A stretch of 64,000 nt of DNA from CAG-411 sp963643465 (lineage in GTDB: Bacteria > Bacillota > Clostridia > Lachnospirales > Lachnospiraceae): positions 6,710 through 70,709 of the forward strand of contig CAVIJT010000016.1 in assembly GCA_963643465.1 (NCBI GenBank), read 5' to 3'. Below the pieces are notes generated by a model. The model saw nothing but the letters and a program-made list of their open reading frames with translations, ran no database searches and was not told the origin of the DNA. Both the position numbers and the translations under genes were made by a program. Below are positions 52,963 to 61,488 of the stretch, piece after piece (the first letter of the stretch is position 1; every line of letters begins with the position of its first letter).

Positions 52963-54069
52963 TCAATCTTCTTCCCAACAAACTTCCCATGTTTGTATTT
53001 CACTCTTTCGTTTTCCTTCAAAAAATCCCATATTTACCGGCATTCCCATTGCTCCTGACTTTCTCCATTCCTTTTTTCTACACACAGAAATCATTCCATG
53101 AAACCGATACCGCATTTCCTCTGTAGTAAATGGCAATTCCTCCACCACGTGCATCTTTAAATATTTTTTCCCCTCTACCTTATCATAATCCGGATATACA
53201 CCACTCCAGCCTTCTGCTATCCACTGTTTCTCTAACTCCTTGCGTTTTCTTTCTACCCACTGATCCAAGTCTTTTCCAAAGCTACGAGCGGGATACGTGG
53301 AAGATGCCGCAATTACCTTTTCACGCAACAGCAGATAATAAGGTTCGAATCCTGCTTTATTAAGACATTTGCTCAATTTTTTTCGCAAGGATATGGTAGA
53401 GTCCTTTTCATATTTGTCCAAAAGTTTCTCCATTTTTTTCTGACACGTTACTTCTTTTTTATTTTCTGTTCCATGACTACAAACCTTTTCTACAATATTT
53501 CGAAATGCTTTTATGCCCTTATCAGTAGACGTAAATTCCTCATCCTTTTCCCAAGGCAAGGAATAATAAGAACGTAAGGGCGCAAATTCCAACAATTCCA
53601 GTAATGACTTCTCTTCATCCGAACAAGCAGCATCCCCTAAATACTCCCACTTATCTTCCATTAATCCAATTTCATAAACAAGCTGTCTAAGATGCTCCGC
53701 CCCTTCTACCCAAAAATGTCCGATTTCATGATAAGCATATAGCTGACACACAAATTCTATAGAAGAAAACCAGACTATAAAACAGTTTCCTGACACTTGT
53801 CTCCCCACTACACCACATCTATTTTCTTCTTCTACTAGACGCAATTCTACATTTTCCTGCTCTCGGTCATATTCTCCGGTCTGCACTACCTGCTCCAATA
53901 ACAGATAACTTTCCACTGCGTCATTAAACATATAGGTAACTTTCCAGTTTCCCTCATCCATATCCTCCGTTTGCCACATTTCAAATTCATTTTCTTGCAA
54001 CAAACGCTTTAAATAAGATAATGCCAATGTTTTCTTTTGTTCCAGTTCTTTTTCTCTCGAATCTTCCAT
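52963..54069 (-). CDS. Protein with HEIGH zinc-metalloprotease-like motif (possibly DUF3878)
   Basis: The protein is 368 residues, soluble, with no signal peptide. It contains LYAYHEIGHFWVEG, an HExxH motif typical of zincin peptidases. The rest is unknown, and resembles a Lachnospiraceae-type family I think is DUF3878. A downstream third metal ligand cannot be picked out with certainty; Glu-rich GLMEDKWEYLGD, about 25 residues away, contains candidates. It is not clearly in an operon. AGAAAGG precedes the ATG. Confidence 0.6.
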   Translation of the reverse strand: MEDSREKELEQKKTLALSYLKRLLQENEFEMWQTEDMDEGNWKVTYMFNDAVESYLLLEQVVQTGEYDREQENVELRLVEEENRCGVVGRQVSGNCFIVWFSSIEFVCQLYAYHEIGHFWVEGAEHLRQLVYEIGLMEDKWEYLGDAACSDEEKSLLELLEFAPLRSYYSLPWEKDEEFTSTDKGIKAFRNIVEKVCSHGTENKKEVTCQKKMEKLLDKYEKDSTISLRKKLSKCLNKAGFEPYYLLLREKVIAASSTYPARSFGKDLDQWVERKRKELEKQWIAEGWSGVYPDYDKVEGKKYLKMHVVEELPFTTEEMRYRFHGMISVCRKKEWRKSGAMGMPVNMGFFEGKRKSEIQTWEVCWEED

Positions 54070-54124
54070 ACCTTTCTCCTATAGACTCAAATTTCTCTTA
54101 TTCTTATTGTAATAAGTAAACCCA

Positions 54125-54233
54125 AAGAAGTCTATGTATAAGTTTTTCAAATTATCGCTTTGCCGCGCCGAATTGGATACATAGTACATCTTCTTAACCA
54201 ATTCGTGTGCATCCTGCCCGGAGGGCTTTTTTT
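54125..54233 (+). ncRNA. Candidate structured RNA ended by a terminator
   Basis: AAGAAG-t-CTATGTAT (54125-54139) can pair with ATACATAG (54177-54184) and CTTCTT (54190-54195). Those pieces lie inside the loop of a second stem, CGAATTGG (54169-54176) with CCAATTCG (54198-54205). A GC-rich hairpin (GCCC-gga-GGGC, 54216-54226) with seven T residues closes the element. There is no protein gene on the plus strand. The two overlapping pairings could form a pseudoknot or a switch. No known RNA family is recognised, and no good promoter was found. Confidence 0.4.
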
Positions 54234-54266
54234 CTATAGGAAAGGGCGGAAAGCTTTCCTACAGAG

Positions 54267-54316
54267 AAAAAAATAAGCACTGCATACACACCAAATGATG
54301 TATATGTCAGTGCTTA
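54267..54316 (-). terminator. Terminator of the AI-2E-family exporter gene
   Basis: On the minus strand TAAGCACTG and CAGTGCTTA pair, with further pairing inside (ACATATACA and TGTATG), and seven T residues follow. Confidence 0.85.
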
Positions 54317-54320
54317 ATAT

Positions 54321-55481
54321 TTATGCTTCTATGTCTGGTGGAGCAACCTCTTCGATTATTTCTTCCACTACTTCCTCCATTGCTGCTTTATTCAAATCAT
54401 TTCGCAACAAACGATAGAGTGCTGCTGCAATTGGCACACCGATTAACATTCCTGCAATTCCAAGAACTCCGCCACCCACAGTAACTGCTGCAAGCACCCA
54501 GATAGCAGGCAATCCCAAAGACGAACCAACTACACGAGGATAAATCAAATTTCCTTCCAACTGTTGCAAAATCACAAGAAAGACTACAAAAACAACCGCT
54601 TTTATAGGCGATACAGAAAAAATCATTAAAGCTCCAACGCCGCCTCCTATATACGCACCTGCTACCGGAATCAATGCGGTAAGTGCAATAAGCACACCAA
54701 CCATTGTTGCATATGGTAACTGTAAAATCCACATGCCAACCATACAAAGAATTCCGAGAATAACAGCCTCTATACACTGTCCTACAATGTAACATCTGAA
54801 GCAATCATGCAAAATTGCAATCACGTATTTTATTTTTGTATAATATTTTTCTTTCAAATAATGGCTCATCACATGGTCTATCTGTCTGGATAATGTATCT
54901 TTTCCCAAAAGCAAATAAATAGAGAAAATGAAACTCAAAAGCGCAGTAACTAAACCTGAGAAAACAGAAGATAAGGTATTAATCACAACTTCCATTACAT
55001 CCCCCACTCCGCTGGTGATGATATTAAAGATTTGACCTACTCTTGATTGCCAATCTACTGCACTCAATGTATTAGCAATATCTTCCGGTAAAACATTCAT
55101 TTTATTCAATCCTTCAATAATTGCCACAATTGCATTTGGCAATGCAGCAAATATCAGTTTCATACACGAAACAAGTTGAGGAAGAACCAGATTGGTGACC
55201 AAAATAACAACTGCAAGTAAAGTAGCAAAAGCTCCCAGCATACAAATTGGCCTACGACTTTTACCTATGAACGCTTTTTTTGACTTAGGAAAATAATATC
55301 TCTCATAAAAACTCATAAGAATATTTACCACATAGGCAATAATACATCCAATAAATATCGGAGAAGCCGCACCTATTGCCATTGATACAACTCCCATTGC
55401 ACTTGGCCAATACTGAATACACAAATATAGGATAAATATGCTAAATCCTACTTTAAAACAAGATTTCCAATCAACTTTCAT
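54321..55481 (-). CDS. AI-2E-family transporter
   Basis: The protein is 386 residues with eight membrane spans. The family pattern is present: an N-terminal pair of spans, a central soluble region with QIDHVMSHYLKEKYYTK, and the later ALIPVAGAYIGGGVGAL and QLEGNLIYPRVVGSSLGLPAIWV motifs. Relatives export autoinducer-2 or act in sodium/proton transport; the substrate here is unknown. The ATG at 55481 has GGAGG 8 bases upstream; the TTG at 55496 overlaps that site. The C-terminus is acidic. It ends at a strong terminator. Confidence 0.92.
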   Translation of the reverse strand: MKVDWKSCFKVGFSIFILYLCIQYWPSAMGVVSMAIGAASPIFIGCIIAYVVNILMSFYERYYFPKSKKAFIGKSRRPICMLGAFATLLAVVILVTNLVLPQLVSCMKLIFAALPNAIVAIIEGLNKMNVLPEDIANTLSAVDWQSRVGQIFNIITSGVGDVMEVVINTLSSVFSGLVTALLSFIFSIYLLLGKDTLSRQIDHVMSHYLKEKYYTKIKYVIAILHDCFRCYIVGQCIEAVILGILCMVGMWILQLPYATMVGVLIALTALIPVAGAYIGGGVGALMIFSVSPIKAVVFVVFLVILQQLEGNLIYPRVVGSSLGLPAIWVLAAVTVGGGVLGIAGMLIGVPIAAALYRLLRNDLNKAAMEEVVEEIIEEVAPPDIEA

Positions 55482-55668
55482 AAAATTTACCTCCAACTCT
55501 TTTTTCTATACCATTTTTCTTCCTCTCTGTAGGTGCAAATCTACTTTGCACAAATTGTTTTATGAACATCTCCCCTGATATTTCACATTTCATTATACCT
55601 AATATTACTTTTGGGTTCAACTCTGGAACCAGAACAGATTTGTGCATTTGCAATTTTTTAAAATTTTT

Positions 55669-55697
55669 TTGAAATCCATACAACTATATGTTATTAT
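55669..55697 (+). promoter_or_regulatory. Promoter of the cobalamin-regulated operon
   Basis: TTGAAA (55669-55674) is separated by 17 bases from TATTAT (55692-55697). The predicted start lies just upstream of the riboswitch. Confidence 0.7.
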
Positions 55698-55703
55698 CTT
55701 TAA

Positions 55704-55900
55704 TGTTTGGGGAAACAGGTGAAAATCCTGTACGAGCCCGTCGCCGTAAGGTACAAAAAGTTTACTAATCTTATCAAACGCCACAGTTATGAGACAAAAC
55801 CATTGGGATTCCTGAGAAGGTTGATTTGTAACGTACCAAGTCGAAATATCCAAACACAAAATCCTCATATGACATGCTGCGAGTGCCAGCATTTAGAGGA
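55704..55900 (+). promoter_or_regulatory. Cobalamin riboswitch
   Basis: The conserved core is visible: GGGGAAACAGGTGAAAATCC, TGTACGAGCCCGTCGCC, GTAAG, and the GCCAC element near 55780. A short hairpin (TGCTG to CAGCA) comes later. It lies between a good promoter and the ribosome binding site of the lipoprotein gene at 55925. High cobalamin should reduce expression. The exact 3' border and expression platform are not resolved here. Confidence 0.8.
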
Positions 55901-55924
55901 AATACCATTTTAAGGAGAACAAAT

Positions 55925-56386
55925 ATGCAAATAAAATTGAAAAATAACAAAATCACTTCATTGCTCTTTTGTATGATGCTTATTGTGGCTATGGCAGTTT
56001 GTACAACTGGATGTAATGGAAAGACCAGTACCAAAAATCAAACAACTACTGCACCTACTCAAAATGTACAGACTGAAAATACTGTACTGGGTGAAGGACA
56101 AACTACGTTTCCCTTTATTGTAGTAGATAAAGACGGAAATGAAACACAATTTGAAATCCATACGGACAAAGAAACAGTGGGCGAAGCCTTATTAGAACAG
56201 GGGCTAATTGAAGGTGAAGAAGGAGACTATGGCCTTTATGTTAAGACAGTAAATGGTATTACAGCAGATTACGATGTAGACCAAACATACTGGGCATTTT
56301 ATGTCAATGATAAATATGCACAAAATAGTGTGGATTTAACAAAAATCACCGCTGGAGAAAGTTATTCTTTCAAGGTTGAGAAATAA
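55925..56386 (+). CDS. DUF4430 lipoprotein, likely cobalamin-binding
   Basis: The protein is 153 residues. A signal with lipobox (CMMLIVAMAVCTTGC) is followed by a Thr/Gln linker and a DUF4430 domain (VVDKDGNETQFEIHTDKETV, WAFYVNDKYAQNSVDL). DUF4430 is related to the beta domain of transcobalamin and intrinsic factor. Together with the riboswitch and the adjacent membrane component this points to cobalamin capture outside the membrane. The ATG at 55925 has AAGGAG upstream; the frame from 55874 lacks one. The next gene overlaps (TAATG). Confidence 0.85.
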   Translation: MQIKLKNNKITSLLFCMMLIVAMAVCTTGCNGKTSTKNQTTTAPTQNVQTENTVLGEGQTTFPFIVVDKDGNETQFEIHTDKETVGEALLEQGLIEGEEGDYGLYVKTVNGITADYDVDQTYWAFYVNDKYAQNSVDLTKITAGESYSFKVEK

Positions 56387-56901
56387 TGAAACTTACAACT
56401 AGAGAAATGACATTATTTGCAATGCTTGGCGCAATTATGTATGCCTCAAAAATAATTATGGAAGTCGCACCTAATGTACATTTATTAAGTGTGTTTACCG
56501 TTGCTTTTACCATAGTTTATAGAAAAAAAGCACTCTATCCTATTTATGTATATGTATTGCTAACCGGATTGCTTTGCGGATTTTCCACATGGTGGATCCC
56601 ATATTTATATCTTTGGACAATTCTTTGGGGCGTTGTTATGCTTTTGCCAAGAAAGATACCAAAAAAAGTGAAACCAATTGTATATATGGTAGTATGCTCA
56701 GCACATGGTTTTCTATTTGGCACATTGTATGCCCCAGCACAGGCTATTCTGTATGGCTTGGACTTTAACGGAATGATTGCTTGGATTATAGCAGGACTTC
56801 CGTGGGATTGTATTCATGGTGTAAGTAATTTCTTTTGTGGAATGCTAATTCTTCCCATTGTTTCTATTTTAACCAAGCTAGAAAATCATTTTGCAAATTA
56901 A
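56386..56901 (+). CDS. cbrT: ECF transporter S component, predicted cobalamin uptake
   Basis: The protein is 171 residues with about six membrane spans, typical of substrate-binding S components of ECF transporters. The start LTTREMTLFAMLGAIMYASK carries the AxxxA-like pattern that contacts the EcfT subunit. The riboswitch and DUF4430 lipoprotein upstream predict cobalamin or a corrinoid as substrate. EcfA and EcfT genes are not here and are probably shared from elsewhere in the genome. It starts in the stop of the previous gene. The name cbrT is by analogy. Confidence 0.82.
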   Translation: MKLTTREMTLFAMLGAIMYASKIIMEVAPNVHLLSVFTVAFTIVYRKKALYPIYVYVLLTGLLCGFSTWWIPYLYLWTILWGVVMLLPRKIPKKVKPIVYMVVCSAHGFLFGTLYAPAQAILYGLDFNGMIAWIIAGLPWDCIHGVSNFFCGMLILPIVSILTKLENHFAN

Positions 56902-56911
56902 ATACAACTTT

Positions 56912-56944
56912 ATGGCAGGTGTTTGAAAATAAATCACCTGCCAT
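56912..56944 (+). terminator. Terminator of the cobalamin uptake operon
   Basis: ATGGCAGGTG and CACCTGCCAT form a perfect 10-base stem followed by TTAT. Confidence 0.7.
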
Positions 56945-57022
56945 TTATCATGTGACAACTCTATCCTTTCGCACCTTTTGAACAAGTTTTGAATATACTA
57001 TAAAAAACAGAAAAGGTGTTTT

Positions 57023-57589
57023 ATGGATTATTTTTTTCCTGAACATTCAACTATAACAATTTCCAACGGACGAATTGAAAATATTGACCGTCAGCGCAAC
57101 AATACTTTTGTCACAGTTTCCTATACAGACAATTCCAAACGCTCTAGACCAAGACAAACGGTACAACTTGTTGTTGGAAATAATACAATTCTTTTAGATG
57201 AAAACGGCAATACCATACCAATTCGACAATTACAAACGGGCATGATCGTAAATGCGATTATTTCTTCTGCTATGACAAGAAGCATTCCACCTCAGGCTAC
57301 AGCATTTTTAATTCGTATTGTTAGAAGGCTGGAACCAGATAACATTACCATTGGCAGAATTTTGAATATTGATAACAGAAACAGAAATTTTACTACTATA
57401 AGTGACAGAAATATTTCCTCCATGATTCGGTTCCATGTACCAGAGGATGCAATAATACTAGACCGCTCAGGAAGGCGAATAAATTTCTCAAGACTAATTC
57501 CAGGTATGCAGGTAAGAGTACGACATGCCACATTTATGACTGCCAGTATTCCACCACAAACTACAGCCTTTGAAATACGGGTTCTGTGA
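57023..57589 (+). CDS. Protein with two tandem beta-rich repeats
   Basis: The protein is 188 residues without a signal peptide. It consists of two similar halves of about 90 residues: TISNGRIENIDRQRNNTFVT ... TRSIPPQATAFLIRI and TIGRILNIDNRNRNFTTIS ... TASIPPQTTAFEIRVL. The pattern (GRIxNIDxxNxxFT, TILLD.NG, LxPGMxV) is like small OB-fold or DUF5666-type domains. No function is known. It has a plausible ribosome site (AAAAGGTG) and its own terminator. Confidence 0.7.
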   Translation: MDYFFPEHSTITISNGRIENIDRQRNNTFVTVSYTDNSKRSRPRQTVQLVVGNNTILLDENGNTIPIRQLQTGMIVNAIISSAMTRSIPPQATAFLIRIVRRLEPDNITIGRILNIDNRNRNFTTISDRNISSMIRFHVPEDAIILDRSGRRINFSRLIPGMQVRVRHATFMTASIPPQTTAFEIRVL

Positions 57590-57614
57590 TTTTTTGAATT
57601 CTTGGGAAACGCCC

Positions 57615-57652
57615 AAAAAACAGCAGTCAGGAAATTCCTGCTGCTGTTTTTT
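57615..57652. terminator. Bidirectional terminator between convergent genes
   Basis: AAAAAACAGCAG and CTGCTGTTTTTT pair, with CAGG/CCTG pairing inside. It lies between the repeat-protein gene and the nitroreductase gene. Confidence 0.9.
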
Positions 57653-57704
57653 CTATGCTTATAAACTTTTCAAAATAGATTCCCACATTTCCAATTCAAA
57701 TTTG

Positions 57705-58301
57705 TTAATCCATATTCCAAACCACAATATCTTCTATCTTTTTTCTTGGTCTTTGTGCTGGCCTTTCATTTGCGTACCCAATTGCAATAGCACCTATCAA
57801 TTGTTGGGTCGTATTAAGATATGTAACCAATTCTTTGTATGCAAAACATGTATTGGCAATCCATAAACTTCCTAACCCCACTTCAGTTGCTTTTAATAAC
57901 ATATTTTGAATCGATGCCCCAATAGAAAGCGAATCGCATATTTCTGTTATTCTATCATCTACGTCTATTTCTTCAAAAGGCGTTTTCCCATTTGTATTTA
58001 AAACTACAATAAGAATTGGAGCTTGTACCATAATCTGCCATGTATTCTTGGCATCAGGAATTCCTGTTTTAGAATTTGGCAAATACGCAATCTCCTTTTC
58101 CTCTCTTAATATCCCCTTTTTCATACACTCCAAAAACGCAGCTTTATTTTCCCCTCCCAATACAATATATTGCCAAGGCTGTCTGTTTTTTGCAGATGGT
58201 GCCATTCTTCCTGCGTCAATTATTTGTTCTATTAGTTCTTTTGAAACATTTTTATCTAAATATTTTCTAATACTTCTACGATTATATATAGACTGATTCA
58301 T
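57705..58301 (-). CDS. Nitroreductase-family protein
   Basis: The protein is 198 residues. RRSIRKYLDKNVS at the start, PSAKNRQPWQYIVLGG (FMN-binding) and the later GLGSLWIAN and IAIGYANERP segments are typical of the nitroreductase fold. It probably reduces a nitro- or quinone-like substrate with FMN and NAD(P)H. Substrate is unknown. It is a single gene. Confidence 0.88.
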   Translation of the reverse strand: MNQSIYNRRSIRKYLDKNVSKELIEQIIDAGRMAPSAKNRQPWQYIVLGGENKAAFLECMKKGILREEKEIAYLPNSKTGIPDAKNTWQIMVQAPILIVVLNTNGKTPFEEIDVDDRITEICDSLSIGASIQNMLLKATEVGLGSLWIANTCFAYKELVTYLNTTQQLIGAIAIGYANERPAQRPRKKIEDIVVWNMD

Positions 58302-58340
58302 ACTCCCTACCTCACATCTAAATTTTATTTGCTTAGTTTC

Positions 58341-59918
58341 CTATTCACACGCATATTTCTCAATCACACACTGATGCCTTTTTGTATTTTTATCGTAATT
58401 AATTCCTACAAGCAACAAATTCCCTTGGTATTCTTTAAGAGCTTCCACATATTTTTTATGTTTAATCTGTTCAATTGCTCCTTCAGCAGACTGGTCATAT
58501 TTTAATTCAACAACAAGCGCCGGTTTATCACAATTTCTTTTTGGTAAAAATACAATATCTGCAAAGCCTTTACCAGTAGGCATTTCTCGAACTTTATTAT
58601 AGTATCTTATTGCGCTATAATATGCCAGCGAAATCACACAGCTTAAAGAATTCTCATCATTATAAGTCAAAATTGCTGTGTTCTCACTATGCGCCTGGTC
58701 AATACATTGCTCCACCAAAGATGTATTCATATCCCAAGTAGCCTTTAAAAGATTATCTGACTGCTTTAAAAGCTCTGTTATCTCTTTCCAATTGCAACGC
58801 TCAATCGAATTTTTGAATTCTTCCTGTATCTCAGCATTGGGAATAAAAACCTTCTGTTCAGTCATATCAAATGCCAAATATCCCAAATGAATTAATAAAG
58901 TCAACACATCATCTTTACTTTCAAAAGTAGTCATGTCATTTTGAAATGTTCTTGTATTCACTTTAACAGCTTCTCCAGCAAGCATCTGTATTACCGAAGG
59001 CCTAAGCCCATCAAAATCCATTACAATATATCTGCGCAATGCCTCGTAAGTCTCCGTTTGCGTCCAATAATTGGCTATATTTTTCCTTAAAATGCTGTCA
59101 ACTACTGACTTTGGATTATATATAGAGAGACTTTTTGTTGAAAAGGTATATCCGTTATACCATTCCTTCATTTTTTCAAAGTCTGTCTGATACTTTTCAC
59201 AAAGTTTAAAAACTTCTTCTTCACTAAATCCGATATAATCTGCATAATCCCCTGGATCGGTCATAGAATATTCATAAAACATATTTAATGCCGAATGACT
59301 TCCATATTTTTTTATCGGCAAAATCCCCGTCATATATGCCAATGCCACATAAATCTGGTCTTTTAATAGATTTCGAAGAAAATCTAAATAAATAGTATAA
59401 TCTTCCTGTGAGAACTTCTTTTCCCTTAACACACAATCCCATTCGTCTATTACAAAAATAAATTGCTCTTTTGTGTTACTATAAATTTCTTTTAGTGCTA
59501 TGCTTAAAAATGTTTCATCCTCATCAATAATTTCTACATAATTTTTTTGCAATTCCTTTATTACTTTCTTCTGTAAATACATTACCATTTCATTTACACT
59601 AGATTTTAAGCTTAAGAACTCCTGCATATTTATGGAAATCACATTGTATTTATTAAGATGTTGTTTATAGGATTTGCTATTGCTAATTTTGTAAGGAGCA
59701 AACATCTTTTCTGAATCACAACTCTTATCATAGTAAGCAACTAACATATTCGCCGCAATGGATTTTCCAAATCGTCGTGGACGGCTAACACAAACAAAAC
59801 GTTGCTCTGTGTTAATCACTTTATTGGTTTCATTAATTAATTTTGTTTTATCTACATATATTTCTGAATTCACAGCTATCTCAAATCGTCCATTTCCAGG
59901 ATTTAAATAACTTCCCAT
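58341..59918 (-). CDS. AAA-ATPase-like / PD-(D/E)XK nuclease-superfamily protein (DUF1703 type)
   Basis: The protein is 525 residues. The N-terminal ATPase-like region has VSRPRRFGKSIAANML (a P-loop of this family) and FIFVIDEWDCVLRE (Walker B). The C-terminal region has GFADIVFLPKRNCDKPALVVELKYD, the D...ExK core of PD-(D/E)XK nucleases. Families of this kind occur in many copies in gut bacteria; they are thought to be defence or mobile-element related, but this is not proven. AGAAGGTGATAGA precedes the ATG. It is not in an evident operon. Confidence 0.85.
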   Translation of the reverse strand: MGSYLNPGNGRFEIAVNSEIYVDKTKLINETNKVINTEQRFVCVSRPRRFGKSIAANMLVAYYDKSCDSEKMFAPYKISNSKSYKQHLNKYNVISINMQEFLSLKSSVNEMVMYLQKKVIKELQKNYVEIIDEDETFLSIALKEIYSNTKEQFIFVIDEWDCVLREKKFSQEDYTIYLDFLRNLLKDQIYVALAYMTGILPIKKYGSHSALNMFYEYSMTDPGDYADYIGFSEEEVFKLCEKYQTDFEKMKEWYNGYTFSTKSLSIYNPKSVVDSILRKNIANYWTQTETYEALRRYIVMDFDGLRPSVIQMLAGEAVKVNTRTFQNDMTTFESKDDVLTLLIHLGYLAFDMTEQKVFIPNAEIQEEFKNSIERCNWKEITELLKQSDNLLKATWDMNTSLVEQCIDQAHSENTAILTYNDENSLSCVISLAYYSAIRYYNKVREMPTGKGFADIVFLPKRNCDKPALVVELKYDQSAEGAIEQIKHKKYVEALKEYQGNLLLVGINYDKNTKRHQCVIEKYACE

Positions 59919-59969
59919 TCTATCACCTTCTCTTAATCTCTCTTGGCTTTATTTCTTTTCCGTTGAATA

Positions 59970-60638
59970 TTATGAATCAGAAATCTTTGTCTCTATTCTT
60001 GTAACTTGCTTTGTCTCTATTTCCATGCCAGTTACCAATGTAACATATTCCTCTGTAATATCCTGAATGCTAACACCCAACAATTCTGTATCTTTACCAA
60101 ATATCCCACTCAAAAAGTGCTTATCTTCCAGATATACGTCTACTGATTTACTTAAAAAATATTCTCTTTTCATCTGGGCAAACTCAGAAATATCTACACT
60201 ATGTTTTTCTTTTTTTGAGCATAAAGCAATGTTTTCTATATATTGTTTGGCTAATACACCAACTTTTTTACACTTCTTCTCAATAGTTACATAATACAGA
60301 AATTTCTCATCCTGATTCACTAGATAAGAATCAAAAATTCCATCGTTCCAATCAATCATCTCAATGTTACATTTCTTTCCAATATATGTTTCATAATACT
60401 CTTGATTTGTATTTCTATCCTTCTTTTTCGTATCATTAGTAACAGAATGATCCATTAACTCATCAATAGACATCCCAAATACTTGAGATAACTTTTTCAA
60501 ATTTTCAATATCTGGGACACCATTCCCATTTTCCCATTTAGCAACAGCGGCTCTTGATACAATCAATTTTTCTGCCAGTTGCTCTTGTGTCATTCCTTCT
60601 TCTTTTCTTACTTGTTTGATTTCTTCTCCAATTGTCAT
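59970..60638 (-). CDS. XRE-family transcription regulator
   Basis: The protein is 222 residues. The N-terminal helix-turn-helix (residues 5-60) reads IKQVRKEEGMTQEQLAEKLI and RAAVAKWENGNGVPDIENL. The C-terminal 140 residues form a beta-rich domain (YETYIGKKCNIEMIDWNDG) like those of other Clostridial XRE regulators. Start ATG at 60638 has GGGAGG 8 bases upstream. Three GTAAC half-sites lie in its own promoter region, suggesting self-control. Confidence 0.85.
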   Translation of the reverse strand: MTIGEEIKQVRKEEGMTQEQLAEKLIVSRAAVAKWENGNGVPDIENLKKLSQVFGMSIDELMDHSVTNDTKKKDRNTNQEYYETYIGKKCNIEMIDWNDGIFDSYLVNQDEKFLYYVTIEKKCKKVGVLAKQYIENIALCSKKEKHSVDISEFAQMKREYFLSKSVDVYLEDKHFLSGIFGKDTELLGVSIQDITEEYVTLVTGMEIETKQVTRIETKISDS

Positions 60639-60670
60639 AATTAGTTCCTCCCAATAATTTTGATACACTC

Positions 60671-60699
60671 ATCATACGTTTTCCTATAAAAATAAGCAA
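60671..60699 (-). promoter_or_regulatory. Promoter of the XRE regulator gene
   Basis: On the minus strand TTGCTT (60699-60694) is 17 bases from TATGAT (60676-60671), about 33 bases before the ATG. Confidence 0.5.
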
Positions 60700-60709
60700 G
60701 AAACGTACT

Positions 60710-60735
60710 GTAACTATAGTGTTACGCTCCGTAAC
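60710..60735. promoter_or_regulatory. Cluster of three GTAAC half-sites
   Basis: GTAAC (60710-60714), its inverse GTTAC (60721-60725) and GTAAC (60731-60735) are spaced 10-11 bases apart, about one helical turn. The second pair forms TGTTACG-ctc-CGTAACA. It lies just upstream of the XRE gene promoter and could be its operator. Confidence 0.45.
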
Positions 60736-60827
60736 ATTCAGTAAACAAGCGGTTTTACACCATTCTCTTTTTAAGAGGACTATCCTAATTCATGCACTTT
60801 TCTCCTATCATCACATTGCAAAATTAT

Positions 60828-61424
60828 TTATTCCGACTTCTGCACTTCCTCATAAATGCTATCCTTTTCTGTAATAGGACGCAAAACACTACATGGATTT
60901 CCCACAGCAATAACACCCTCTGGAATATCTTTTGTTACTACACTTTTTGCACCAATAACCGTATTCGAACCAATGGTTACCCCTGGCAAAATAGTAACAT
61001 CCGCACCAATCCAGCAATTATCCCCAATTACAATAGGCAAAGCCTTTTCCAATCCTGCATTTCGCTCCGCAGCAATCATAGGATGAATGGCTGTATACAT
61101 ACCACAGTTGGGTCCAATAAAACAATGATATCCAATGGTAATACCACCACCATCCATCAAATAGGCATTATGGTTAATAAATGTATCCTTCCCAATCTTA
61201 CAATAACAGCCATAATCTGTCACAAATGGGGACAAAATCGTACAATTTTCACCTACATCCGGAATTAACTCTCGCAAAATCGCCTCTCTTTTTTCTGCAT
61301 CATTTGGACGGGTATTATTTAACTCAAAACACATATCTTCCGCCACAAGTCGCTGTTCTAACAATTCCTTATCAAAATTGGCATCATACCAAAGTCCAAG
61401 TTTCATCTTTTCCTTTTCTGTCAT
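60828..61424 (-). CDS. Sugar O-acetyltransferase (maltose/galactoside acetyltransferase type)
   Basis: The protein is 198 residues. The N-terminal helical cap is followed by left-handed beta-helix hexapeptides (IVIGDNCWIGADVTIL, VTIGSNTVIGAKSVVT), and the catalytic His lies in MYTAIHPM. It moves acetyl from acetyl-CoA to a sugar. GGGAGCGTT precedes the ATG. Natural substrate is not clear. Confidence 0.92.
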   Translation of the reverse strand: MTEKEKMKLGLWYDANFDKELLEQRLVAEDMCFELNNTRPNDAEKREAILRELIPDVGENCTILSPFVTDYGCYCKIGKDTFINHNAYLMDGGGITIGYHCFIGPNCGMYTAIHPMIAAERNAGLEKALPIVIGDNCWIGADVTILPGVTIGSNTVIGAKSVVTKDIPEGVIAVGNPCSVLRPITEKDSIYEEVQKSE

Positions 61425-61488
61425 ATTCTAACGCTCCCTTTGCTCTAATTCTTTCTAAAATATCATCCACAAGGCCCCTTCTAATTGT

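Noticed and set aside
54397..54804. Cys-rich minus-strand frame of 135 codons
   Set aside because: It overlaps the AI-2E-type exporter gene in another frame; the exporter frame has the family motifs.
55612..55630. Small inverted repeat GGTTC/GGAACC
   Set aside because: Short and imperfect, and no link to a gene start could be made.
55471..55683. Minus-strand frame of 70 codons
   Set aside because: It runs from the promoter region of the cobalamin operon into the exporter ribosome site, without its own ribosome site.
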